From Allobosea sp. BK604 (lineage in GTDB: Bacteria; Pseudomonadota; Alphaproteobacteria; Rhizobiales; Beijerinckiaceae), in the NCBI RefSeq assembly GCF_004341515.1, contig NZ_SLZF01000013.1, positions 181,717 to 245,716 on the forward strand: a stretch of DNA of 64,000 nucleotides, written 5' to 3'. The notes under the pieces are model-generated. The model saw only the letters and a list, made by a program, of their open reading frames with translations. It did no database searches and was not told where the DNA came from. The position numbers and the translations under genes are program-made. Below, piece by piece: positions 1 to 7,674 of this stretch. The number at the start of each line of letters is the position of its first letter. Position 1 is the stretch's first letter.

Positions 1-510
1 AAATATCCTTGCTCCCCTTATGCTGCAGCCAAAGCAGCAAGCACAGCTTATGCCAGGATGATCTCTTCGATTAGTGGCTTAGAGGTATCAATTCTTCGCC
101 TTATGATGGTCTACGGCCCCAATCAAAAGAATTATAAGGTATTGCCTTATGTTATTAATCAATTGCGCGACGGACAATTAGCTGAGCTTGGAAGTGGCGC
201 CCGGGCCTTGGACTGGGTGTATGTCGATGACGTGATCGACGCATTCCTCCGTGCTGGATCCTTACCATGGACAAGCGCCGATCCAATTGACATCGGCACC
301 GGGTCATTGATGAGATTGCGGGATTGCCTTGAGATGATCGGAGAGTTGATGGGACGAGCGGATCTCCTCAGGTTTGGTGCGATAGACAACCGCGCACAAG
401 AGCGCGAGGATTCAGCTGACACTGAATTGGCAAGACTTAGGCTGGGGTGGAAGGCAAAGACCAATTTTAGGGATGGAATACAGGCCACAATCAATAGTAT
501 TATAAAGTGA
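1..510 (+). CDS. NAD-dependent epimerase/dehydratase, C-terminal part (5' truncated by window)
   Basis: The frame is open from base 1, so the gene starts outside the window. It begins with KYPCSPYAAAKAASTAYARM, which holds the YxxxK catalytic pair of extended short-chain dehydrogenases (Y-A-A-A-K), then the VYGPNQ segment and the substrate-side DWVYVDDVIDAF motif usual in nucleotide-sugar epimerases, dehydratases and reductases. The Rossmann N-terminus is missing. It likely modifies a nucleotide sugar for the polysaccharide made by the downstream genes, but the exact reaction cannot be read. Codon use is clearly more AT-rich (many ATT, TTA, AAT codons) than the GC-rich genes that follow, which suggests a different origin. 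The next gene is on the opposite strand and converges on it. Confidence 0.85.
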   Translation, partial: KYPCSPYAAAKAASTAYARMISSISGLEVSILRLMMVYGPNQKNYKVLPYVINQLRDGQLAELGSGARALDWVYVDDVIDAFLRAGSLPWTSADPIDIGTGSLMRLRDCLEMIGELMGRADLLRFGAIDNRAQEREDSADTELARLRLGWKAKTNFRDGIQATINSIIK

Positions 511-592
511 TAGCGCAAGGTATAGCGATCCGAAATCACGATTTAGATCGATATTTTCTTGGACTGTTCGCCGTCAATCCGACATTGCATGA

Positions 593-693
593 GCGCATCG
601 GCTCGAAAAGTGCATTGCGGCTTTCGGAAAAGCCGGTGCCAATACAAGAAACTAGATCATCGGATAGGATATTCGGCTCAATCATCTGGATTT
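593..693 (+). repeat. Degenerate copy of a second intergenic repeat family
   Basis: This stretch aligns with 38620-38726: both begin GCGCATCGG, continue with CGAAAAGTG, a TTTCGGAAAAGCC hairpin core and GATCATCGG. Copy 1 has lost the long perfect palindrome that copy 2 keeps at its right end. It lies in the convergent gap between the partial epimerase and the DUF4910 gene. The rest of 511-763 shows no gene. Confidence 0.6.
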
Positions 694-763
694 GCACCGG
701 CCACTTAAAGGGCGAATGGCGACGCTCCGACCGGACGACAAGTGAGCACGATGTACACTTGGA

Positions 764-2197
764 TCATACGGGCCGCTGGTCCAGCGTCTGGAGCAGGCCC
801 TCCCGACAGAGGGCTCGCCGAGCCTCCTTGACGCTTTGCCAGGGAAGGTCTGCCTTGGCGGCAATATCCAGGAGGCTGTTCGTTCCATCGCTCATGTTGA
901 GGAGCCAAAGCATCGCAAGCCGAAAGTCGCTCGCGAGCTGACCGCCGAGGCTCTCGTAGAGGCCACGACGCCCGAGCTGTGGCTCGCCGAAGGGCTGAAG
1001 ATTGCGGTAGATCCGATTATTCTCAATCACATCGATCACATCCAGGCACGTCCGGGTGGAATCCCTCAGGGCGGCCGGACGCACGAAATCCGGATCATCG
1101 GCAGAGGTGTGGTACTCCGGGAATGCGCCGTGAGGCGTCCGCATGAGGCAGCCGACCGGAAGATTGAAGCCGGGTGATCCGTATTGACGCTCGTCGTACC
1201 CGTCCGGGGAGAAATCCCGGATCGCGAATTCCGAAGCCTTCTGCCGAAATACATAGGCAACAGCACGATCGATCTCGGCGTCGCCGCCTCGGCTCTTCTT
1301 GTAGGTCATGCGGCCCGCGTCGCCGAGGCAGGTCAGAACGAGACCATGCTTCACCCGCTCCAGAACAGATCGATTCCGTGCGAGCCAAGTGATCGCTCCG
1401 ATCGTGCCCGGCGCGAAGACGAAGCGGTAGCTATAGCGGGTCGGGCATCGCAGCAATTCTTGGGCAAGCGCCGCTGCAACGACGATACCGGACAGGTTGT
1501 CGTTGCAGAGCGACGGATGGCAGACGTGGCATGAGATCAGGACCTCGTCCAAAGTTTCGCCCTCGATCAGGCATTCGCCATAGGTGAGGGAGCCATCCTC
1601 CAGGGTCGAATCGATACAGACTTCGTAAACCTCGTCACGGAGGCTTTCGAACTGGTTGTGGGAAAGGCAGAAGCCCCAGGTCTCAGCGTAATAGGACGTC
1701 CGATAGGGGATCCAGTCGGGCTGGGCGGGCAAGGTATGCAGATGCGAGCGCAGGTCGGCCAAACTCATCTGGGCGCGAACCGGAGCGCTGTAGCCCACGA
1801 CATGCAGGTTGGAGTTCGCGAAATCAACGACACGCTCGCCCGAGAGGCGTTTGATGAATGCGTCGCGGATGTTCCACTCCCGCGGTATTGTCCAGTCCAG
1901 AACCTGTGTTCCGGTCGGCACCTCCACGACTTCCAGCGGAAGATATCGCGACAGGCGATTGAGCGTGGCGCGCACCCCGTCGCCGGTGATGCTGCGGCAG
2001 ATCGGGTAAAGCTCTTCGATGAGGCTGAGCATGGCGTCGCCCGAATCCGAAGCGAGATGCGGCGCTTCCAGTCCTGACGTTGGCGCAGTCCCGCTTCCGT
2101 TGGAGGCGCCAGACTGGGCAGCTTGCGCCGCCTTGGGCACACCGAAGCGATCCTGTTCGAAAATGCCCCCCTCGTCGGCCGCCATTTTCTCGATCAT
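764..2197 (-). CDS. DUF4910/DUF2172 aminopeptidase-like protein with C-terminal winged helix
   Basis: The 477-aa product resembles the DUF4910 family: an M28-like zinc peptidase fold followed by a small winged-helix domain (about residues 400-477). After roughly 50 polar residues comes the conserved SLIEELYPICRSITGDGVR block. Probable metal-ligand motifs are HVCHPSLCNDN near residue 220 and PEYHTSADD near residue 360. Members of this family are often found beside surface-polysaccharide genes, yet their substrate is not established. Here it ends a minus-strand cassette of nucleotide-sugar genes, about 130 bp after the C-methyltransferase, with a RIME-like repeat in between. Whether it is an active peptidase or acts on a sugar conjugate is unknown. 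The ATG at 2197 is the first start after that repeat. Confidence 0.8.
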   Translation of the reverse strand: MIEKMAADEGGIFEQDRFGVPKAAQAAQSGASNGSGTAPTSGLEAPHLASDSGDAMLSLIEELYPICRSITGDGVRATLNRLSRYLPLEVVEVPTGTQVLDWTIPREWNIRDAFIKRLSGERVVDFANSNLHVVGYSAPVRAQMSLADLRSHLHTLPAQPDWIPYRTSYYAETWGFCLSHNQFESLRDEVYEVCIDSTLEDGSLTYGECLIEGETLDEVLISCHVCHPSLCNDNLSGIVVAAALAQELLRCPTRYSYRFVFAPGTIGAITWLARNRSVLERVKHGLVLTCLGDAGRMTYKKSRGGDAEIDRAVAYVFRQKASEFAIRDFSPDGYDERQYGSPGFNLPVGCLMRTPHGAFPEYHTSADDPDFVRPAALRDSTRTCLDVIDVIENNRIYRNLQPFGEPQLGRRGLYESLGGQLASDFRLAMLWLLNMSDGTNSLLDIAAKADLPWQSVKEARRALCREGLLQTLDQRPV

Positions 2198-2225
2198 GAC
2201 GTCTGCCCGCCCCTGTCGTTCTCCC

Positions 2226-2329
2226 AGAGCAACTCCGCGCTTCTTCGAACCGTGAAAGTTCTCTAAGCTTTTGTTTTATCGCATTTTATTCACGCGAACC
2301 GGTGCCCACTTCGCTCGAAAATGCTCTAG
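2226..2329 (-). repeat. RIME-like 106-bp palindromic element, copy A
   Basis: Copy of the element that starts CTAGAGCATTTTCGAGCG and ends near CGGAAATGCTCTAG on its own plus strand, here inverted. It holds two imperfect palindromes (GCATTTTC...GAAAATGC and a second around TTCTTCGAA). Its last bases (CTAG) supply the TAG stop codon of the C-methyltransferase gene. Confidence 0.9.
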
Positions 2330-3633
2330 TCGATGACCTGTGCGAATGGGATCGGCACAAGGAACTTTCCCCCCCAATCGCGGATATAGGCCATTTGCTC
2401 CATGATTTCGTCCTTCAGGTTCCAGGGAAGGATGAGGACGTAGGCCGGCCTGGTCTCCTGAATCCGGCTCGGGTCGTCGATCCGGATATGCGTTCCCGGG
2501 AGAAAGAGGCCCTGCTTGTGGGGGCTGCGATCCACCGTGTAGTCGATGAAATCGGAGCGGATGCCGCAATAGTTCAGGAGCGTATTGCCCTTGGCCGGCG
2601 CACCATAACCGACGACGCGCTTACCGGACCGCTTCGCCGCAATCAGGAGTTCGAGGAGCCTGCACTTCGTTTCGTGCACCCGGCCCGCGAATGCGAGGTA
2701 CCGTTCCAGGTCCGCGAGCCCGAACTCTGTCTCGCGTCGACGAAGGTCGGCCACGCGCGGGCTCACCGGGCGTGCGTCGATCCGATCATGGCGGGCATAG
2801 ATGCGCAAGGAGCCGCCGTGAGTCGGCAATTCCTCGACGTCGAACAGACACAGGCCTCGCGCGGCAAATATCTTTTCAACGGTTAGAAACGAAAAGTAGG
2901 AGAAGTGCTCATGGTAGATCGTGTCGATCTGGTTCTCTGCCATGAGCCTCATAAGGTGCGGGAATTCGAGCGTGACGACGCCATCGTCGGCGAGCAGGAT
3001 TTTCAGGCCGCGCACGAAATCGTTGAGATCTGGAACATGCGCCAGAACGTTGTTTCCAATCAGCAGATCGGCCTGGATGCCCTCCCGCACCAGTTCGCGC
3101 GCCGCTTCCTCGCCGAAGAATCTCACACGAGTCGGAACTCCGCGTCGGCGTGCGGCCTCGGCGACGTTCCCGGCCGGTTCGATCCCGAGGACGGGGACGT
3201 TTCGCTCGACGAAATATTGAAGCAGATAGCCGTCATTGCTGGCGATCTCGATGACCTGGCTCTGCCCCCCTATGCCGAACCGTTCGGAGATGTCGTGGAC
3301 ATAGCGCCGGGCATGATCGAGCCATGACTCCGAGAACGAAGAAAAATAGGCGTAGTCGCTGAAGATGGCTTCGGGACTCTCGGAATCCTCGAGCTGGACG
3401 AGAAAGCATTCGGCACAGACATACGCTCGTAACGGAAAGAAGCGTTCGGGTTTGCCGAGATCGTCGCGCCGCAAATAGGAATTGGCGAGCGGCGACATTC
3501 CGAGATCGATGAACACATGGGTGAGGGCTGTCCCACAGAAGCGGCACCCCCTCTCAGGTTGGGGGGGCGAAATCGCTGTGCCGACATCGACCCTCGGGAG
3601 GCCTCGCGCTTTCACACCGGGTGCTTCAAGCAT
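2326..3633 (-). CDS. Sugar C-methyltransferase (TylCIII/NovU-type, SAM-dependent)
   Basis: The 435-aa protein has the three parts of NDP-sugar C-methyltransferases. First is an N-terminal zinc cluster with CRFCG and CAECF cysteines (Methyltransf_13 type). Next is a SAM-binding Rossmann core with VIEIASNDGYLLQ, then the diagnostic IYHEHFSYFS segment that carries the catalytic His. Last is a C-terminal domain with GYGAPAKGNTLLN (Methyltransf_14). The family methylates C-3 (rarely C-5) of 4-keto-deoxysugars, so the polymer probably contains a branched sugar. It follows the RmlC-like epimerase by 15 bp in the same operon. The TAG stop sits inside the RIME-like repeat, so insertion of the repeat may have set the C-terminus. 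The ATG at 3633 has no rival start close to the zinc cluster. Confidence 0.88.
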   Translation of the reverse strand: MLEAPGVKARGLPRVDVGTAISPPQPERGCRFCGTALTHVFIDLGMSPLANSYLRRDDLGKPERFFPLRAYVCAECFLVQLEDSESPEAIFSDYAYFSSFSESWLDHARRYVHDISERFGIGGQSQVIEIASNDGYLLQYFVERNVPVLGIEPAGNVAEAARRRGVPTRVRFFGEEAARELVREGIQADLLIGNNVLAHVPDLNDFVRGLKILLADDGVVTLEFPHLMRLMAENQIDTIYHEHFSYFSFLTVEKIFAARGLCLFDVEELPTHGGSLRIYARHDRIDARPVSPRVADLRRRETEFGLADLERYLAFAGRVHETKCRLLELLIAAKRSGKRVVGYGAPAKGNTLLNYCGIRSDFIDYTVDRSPHKQGLFLPGTHIRIDDPSRIQETRPAYVLILPWNLKDEIMEQMAYIRDWGGKFLVPIPFAQVID

Positions 3634-3648
3634 CTCTCCCGTCTCCCG

Positions 3649-4215
3649 TTAAGTCGGCACGACCCGCAGCGGACGCCGCTCCCTGTATCTCTCCAGATCC
3701 GGCCAGGACGCGTCTTTTTCGGAGATTGCGGTCACCGGCTCGGGCCAGGCGATCGCGATAAGTGGGTCGTCGTACCGGATTCCGGCGGCTGCGTGTGCGG
3801 CATAGGGGGCCGAGATTCGATACTGAACGACCGTCGCGTCCGCCAGCGTCTGGAAGCCGTGGGCCAGGCCTTCCGGAACATAGAGAGCCTTGCCGTTGTC
3901 GGCGGAGAGCTCGAAGCCCTGCCAGGCCAGATATGTCCTGGAGCCGGGCCGCATGTCGACGAGTACGTCGTAGATCGCGCCCTGCACGCAGCGGACGACC
4001 TTCGTCTCGGCCCAAGGCGCGTTCTGGTAATGCAGGCCTCGCAATGTTCCACGGATATTGTTGAAGGACATGCTGTCCTGTGCGTAGTCGACAACCAGGC
4101 CCTGCGACGTGAATTCGTCTCGACACAGCGTCCGTGCGAAGTAGCCGCGATGGTCGTGTTGCATCTCGATATCGATCGCAACCACGCCCTCCAGATCTGT
4201 CGCCGAGAAGATCAA
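3649..4215 (-). CDS. dTDP-4-dehydrorhamnose 3,5-epimerase family protein (RmlC-like)
   Basis: At 188 aa it is the usual RmlC length and a cupin of that family. Visible motifs are DHRGYFARTL, NNIRGTLRGLHYQ with the catalytic His, VQGAIYDVLVDMR, and YVPEGLAHGFQTL, followed by a Tyr-containing active-site segment and the closing IRYDDPLIAIAWP. It would epimerise C-3 and/or C-5 of a 4-keto-6-deoxy nucleotide sugar. The cytidylyltransferase two genes upstream suggests a CDP-linked, not dTDP-linked, substrate. It lies 12 bp after the SDR gene and 15 bp before the C-methyltransferase in one operon. I leave the symbol blank because the carrier nucleotide is uncertain. Confidence 0.87.
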   Translation of the reverse strand: MIFSATDLEGVVAIDIEMQHDHRGYFARTLCRDEFTSQGLVVDYAQDSMSFNNIRGTLRGLHYQNAPWAETKVVRCVQGAIYDVLVDMRPGSRTYLAWQGFELSADNGKALYVPEGLAHGFQTLADATVVQYRISAPYAAHAAAGIRYDDPLIAIAWPEPVTAISEKDASWPDLERYRERRPLRVVPT

Positions 4216-4227
4216 CGCCTCACTCCC

Positions 4228-5283
4228 TCAGGCGGCGACTGAATCGGGTCGAACAGTGCCCGTCGTCCAGCGCAAGGATTCATTGATCTGCCCCGTCCGC
4301 CGGAGGTATTTGAGCTCCTCGAGCCGGGTGAAGGGAGGCGCATTGAGCGTCGCCAGATCCAACTGAATTCTTTCGAACACGGAGCGCAACTGAAGCGCCC
4401 CGCGCTCCGCACTCCAGGCGCAGCGGAATCCCGGCATGCGTTCCCTGATCTTGTCGAAGCAGACGCGGTAGCTGCGATTATCCCCGCTCGCCGGGCCGTA
4501 GGTGATGCGGCAGTTCGGGAACGCGGCACGGACAATCTCGGCTATGTCCCGCACCGTATAGTTCTGGTCGTTGTCGCCGACGTTGAAGGCTTCCCCGGCC
4601 ACGGCTTCTCGCGGCGCCTCCAGCGCGTAAAGGACCGCCGAGCAAATATCCTCGACATGCACCAGCGGTCGCCAAGGCGTGCCGTCGCTGGTCATCCGGA
4701 TTTCACCGACGGCATGTGCCCAGGCCGCGAGGTTGTTCAGCACGAGGTCGAAGCGCTGGCGCGGGCTCGCGCCAAACGCCGTGGCGTTGCGGAGGAAAAC
4801 CGGCACGAAGTCGATGTCCGAAAGCTTGCGGACCTCCTCCTCCACAAGGATCTTGCACCTCGCATAGGCCGTCTGCGGATGAAGGCTGGAGAGCTCCGTC
4901 TTGGCTTCGCTTCCGCCCGCGCCATAGATGCTGCACGACGATGCGTAGACGAACCTGGCGATCCCGGCCGCCTTGCACAGGCGAGCGAGGCGGACCGAGC
5001 CTTCGTGATTGATCGCGAACGTGACCGAAGGATCGTTCTCGCCGAGCGGGTCGTTCGAGAGCTCCGAGAGGTGGACGACCGCGTCGGCGCCCGCGAGCTC
5101 TGCCAGGCCAATGTCGCGCAAGTCCTTCGTCAGAACGGATGGCCGGGTCAAGCCGTCCTCGAACAGCCAGCCGCGCCGATAAAAGCCCGTATCGAGCCCG
5201 ACCACGTCATGGCCTCGGTCGAGCAGCCTGGCGCCGAGAACCGTTCCAATATAACCATCGGCACCGGTGAGAAGAACTCTCAT
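4228..5283 (-). CDS. NAD-dependent epimerase/dehydratase (extended SDR)
   Basis: This 351-aa extended SDR has an N-terminal NAD-binding GADGYIG motif, the YASSCSIYG serine segment, and the YxxxK pair as YARCK. The substrate half contains WRPLVHVEDIC. The C-terminus (FTRLEELKYLRRTGQINESLRW) resembles a recurrent clade beside CDP- and GDP-sugar cassettes. It may be the 4-ketoreductase or an epimerase acting with the RmlC-like protein and the C-methyltransferase. A classical CDP-glucose 4,6-dehydratase is not visible in the window, so this SDR might instead fill that role. Its ATG overlaps the TGA of the cytidylyltransferase (ATGA at 5280-5283), which implies translational coupling. Confidence 0.85.
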   Translation of the reverse strand: MRVLLTGADGYIGTVLGARLLDRGHDVVGLDTGFYRRGWLFEDGLTRPSVLTKDLRDIGLAELAGADAVVHLSELSNDPLGENDPSVTFAINHEGSVRLARLCKAAGIARFVYASSCSIYGAGGSEAKTELSSLHPQTAYARCKILVEEEVRKLSDIDFVPVFLRNATAFGASPRQRFDLVLNNLAAWAHAVGEIRMTSDGTPWRPLVHVEDICSAVLYALEAPREAVAGEAFNVGDNDQNYTVRDIAEIVRAAFPNCRITYGPASGDNRSYRVCFDKIRERMPGFRCAWSAERGALQLRSVFERIQLDLATLNAPPFTRLEELKYLRRTGQINESLRWTTGTVRPDSVAA

Positions 5284-6125
5284 CGGCGTGAGCCCAGGCC
5301 TGAGACGAGAACACGGGGCGTTGCACGCGGTTCGGCCTGGGTTTCGGGGCGTTGCCAGACGCGCCAGGGCGGCTTTCCGGAATCCCAGGTCTCCTGGAGC
5401 AGAACCTTGTCTCGCAAGGTGTCCATGCTCTGCCAGTATCCCTCGTGCCGGTAGACCGCGAGTTGATCATTGGCGACGAGCCGGCGCATGGGTTCCTGCT
5501 CCCAGACCGTGTCCTCTCCGTCGATCAGGTCGAGGGCCTCGGGCTCGACGACGAAGAACCCGCCACTGATCGTATGGCCGTCGCCGCTGTCCTTCTCCCG
5601 AAAGCCTACGACTCGCGGTCGGTCGGAGGAGAGATTTAGCGCACCCCAGCGGCCCGGGAGCTGAACCGCCGTGACGGTCGCCAGCGCGCCTTGCTGGTGG
5701 TGAAAGGCGATCAGGTCGCGGATGTTCACGTCGGCGACGCCATCGCCGTAGGTCAGGCAGAAGGTTTGCTCGCCAAGATGCTCACGCACCCGCTTCAAAC
5801 GGCCCCCGGTCATCGTCTTCTCGCCGGTGTCAACGACGGTTACCCGCCAGGGCTCGCGCGCGGATTGATGCGTTACAAGCGTGTTATCGGCGAGGTCGAT
5901 GGTAAAATCACAGTTTCGATGAAAGAAATTTCTGAAATAGTCTTTGATAATTGAGCCTTTGTACCCGCAGCAGATGACGAAGTCGTTCAGCCCATAATGC
6001 GAATAGATCTTCATGATATGCCAGAGGATCGGGTACCCGCCGATCTCGACAAGCGGCTTCGGGACGACGGTGGTCTCTTCGCTCAGGCGCGTGCCATAGC
6101 CACCTGCCAGGATGACGACCTTCAT
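5280..6125 (-). CDS. rfbF: Glucose-1-phosphate cytidylyltransferase
   Basis: The 281-aa product matches RfbF: the nucleotide-binding LAGGYGTRLSEET, PKPLVEIGGYPILWHI, the YGDGVADVNI metal-binding loop, and YWQSMDTLRDK near the C-terminus. It forms CDP-glucose from CTP and glucose-1-phosphate, the entry to CDP-3,6-dideoxy and branched sugars. The frame stays open upstream to 6260, but those 45 codons only translate the RIME-like repeat, while the conserved MKVVILAGG starts at 6125. That start is therefore chosen. It is the first gene of the sugar cassette and overlaps the SDR gene by 4 bp. Confidence 0.92.
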   Translation of the reverse strand: MKVVILAGGYGTRLSEETTVVPKPLVEIGGYPILWHIMKIYSHYGLNDFVICCGYKGSIIKDYFRNFFHRNCDFTIDLADNTLVTHQSAREPWRVTVVDTGEKTMTGGRLKRVREHLGEQTFCLTYGDGVADVNIRDLIAFHHQQGALATVTAVQLPGRWGALNLSSDRPRVVGFREKDSGDGHTISGGFFVVEPEALDLIDGEDTVWEQEPMRRLVANDQLAVYRHEGYWQSMDTLRDKVLLQETWDSGKPPWRVWQRPETQAEPRATPRVLVSGLGSRR

Positions 6126-6150
6126 GGCGCTTCTCCTACCGGCAAAGAGC

Positions 6151-6256
6151 CTAGAGCCCTTCCGCGTTTCTCCGAATCGCGCAAGGGCTCTATCTCTTTG
6201 GTTTAACGCATTTTCTTTGCGCGAACCGGTATCCGCTTCGCTCGAAAATGCTCTAG
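6151..6256 (-). repeat. RIME-like 106-bp palindromic element, copy B
   Basis: Inverted copy bounded by CTAG at both ends (CTAGAGCCC at left, GCTCTAG at right). It fills most of the gap between the HlyD gene and rfbF. Its left arm has changed in step on both sides (AGAGCCCTT...AAGGGCTCT), which keeps the hairpin. Confidence 0.9.
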
Positions 6257-6366
6257 CCAAATCCAGGCATGGTCAGGAGTGTGCAGCGCCGTTCCAACGC
6301 GGAGTTGAGGCCCATCAAGAACGCGTGCGGGCGTCCGTCACTCACGCGGGCCGATGAAGCCCGCGC

Positions 6367-7674
6367 TCACCTTTCCCGGAAAGCGCGCGAGACCTGGTCC
6401 GAGAGGGGCTTGGTGAAATAGGTCAGCACGGTCCGCTGCTGCGTCTGCAGAAAAGCTTCCACGGGCATGCCTGGCGTCAGCTTCGCACCCTGGAGCCGGG
6501 CCAGTTCGTCATCCGTGACGGCGATCCGAACCGTGTAGAAGCCTTGGCCCGACCGCTGATCAACCGTCAGATCGGCGGACACGAGCGAGACCACGCCATT
6601 GATCTCGGGGGTGGTGCTGTGGTTGAGGGCGGAAAAGCGCAACACGGCACGTTGCCCCTGGTGGATCTGCTCGATCTCCTGGGGTGCCACCTTGGCCTGG
6701 ACCGTCAGCCGCTCGGATGTCGGCACGATCAGCATCAGGGTTTCCCCAGGTTCGGCAATGCCCCCGACCGTGTGGATGGCGAGCTGATGAACCGTCCCGC
6801 CCCGTGGCGCCCTGATATCGATCCGCTTGAGTTGATCCTCAGCCGTGATCTTTCGCTCCACCAGTTCCGAAATCTTGCCTCTGAGATCGGCGAGCTCCTT
6901 GCCGACTTCGGTCCGAAAATCCTGGTCGATCTGCAAGATCTGGAGCTCAGTCTCCGTAATCTTACCCTTGGTCTGAGCGACTGATGAAGCAAGAGCTCCG
7001 CGCTCACCGCTGAGGCGCGCGCCTTCGCGTTCCAGGGCGTTGGCGCGGCTGAGCGATACGAGCTTTTTGCCAAGCAAGTCCCGGACGCCGTCGAGCTCCT
7101 GCCGAATGAGCTCGATTTCGCGATCTTTCGCAGCAATCTGCTCGGAATATGACTGGATCTGGTCCTGGAGCTGCCCAATCCGTTCTGCGTGCTGGGACTT
7201 CATGCCGGAGCGCGACGCCTTGCGCACGCCGAGGAGTTTCAGCTCCCCCTCCATCAACGCCTTCACCGCCGGCGTAGCGGCCAAAGACAGCAATTCGTCC
7301 GGGAATACGATGTCCGAAGCGTCGTCTTGTTCAGCGTGGAGGCGGGCTTGCCGCGCCAGTGCCTCGTTCAGCGCTTTCTGCACGATCGCAAGGCTCGCCT
7401 GAGTCACGGTCGGGTCGAGGCGGACCACGATGTCACCGGCCGAAACCTGGTCGCCGTCGCGAACCCGCAACTCGCTAATCACGCCGCCGGTCGGATGCTG
7501 CACCTTCTTCAGCTCGGAATCCACGACGAGCGAGCCCGAAGCCACGACGGCCCCCGAAAACTCGGTCATCGCAGCCCATCCGCCGACCGCGGTGAGAAAG
7601 AAAGCCACGCCGGCGCCGGCGGCAAGAAGGAGTCTGTCGATCGAGGCGACAGTCCGTTGAGACACGTCACTCAT
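6367..7674 (-). CDS. HlyD-family type I secretion periplasmic adaptor (PrsE-like)
   Basis: A membrane-fusion protein of 435 aa: a short cytoplasmic tail, one transmembrane helix near residues 15-38, a lipoyl-like half motif, a long heptad-rich coiled coil (about residues 100-270), the second lipoyl half (IDIRAPRGGTVHQLAIHTVGG) and a beta-barrel region with VPTSERLTVQAKV. It would bridge the inner-membrane ABC exporter and a TolC-type outer-membrane channel. It overlaps the exporter gene by 8 bp (7667-7674), so the two are translated together. No TolC-type gene is visible in the window. The likely cargo is the RTX-tailed lyase encoded just upstream in the same direction. Confidence 0.9.
   Translation of the reverse strand: MSDVSQRTVASIDRLLLAAGAGVAFFLTAVGGWAAMTEFSGAVVASGSLVVDSELKKVQHPTGGVISELRVRDGDQVSAGDIVVRLDPTVTQASLAIVQKALNEALARQARLHAEQDDASDIVFPDELLSLAATPAVKALMEGELKLLGVRKASRSGMKSQHAERIGQLQDQIQSYSEQIAAKDREIELIRQELDGVRDLLGKKLVSLSRANALEREGARLSGERGALASSVAQTKGKITETELQILQIDQDFRTEVGKELADLRGKISELVERKITAEDQLKRIDIRAPRGGTVHQLAIHTVGGIAEPGETLMLIVPTSERLTVQAKVAPQEIEQIHQGQRAVLRFSALNHSTTPEINGVVSLVSADLTVDQRSGQGFYTVRIAVTDDELARLQGAKLTPGMPVEAFLQTQQRTVLTYFTKPLSDQVSRAFRER

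Noticed and set aside
6126..6260. 45-residue N-terminal extension of the cytidylyltransferase
   Set aside because: The extra codons are a translation of RIME copy B, and the conserved N-terminus MKVVILAGG starts at 6125.
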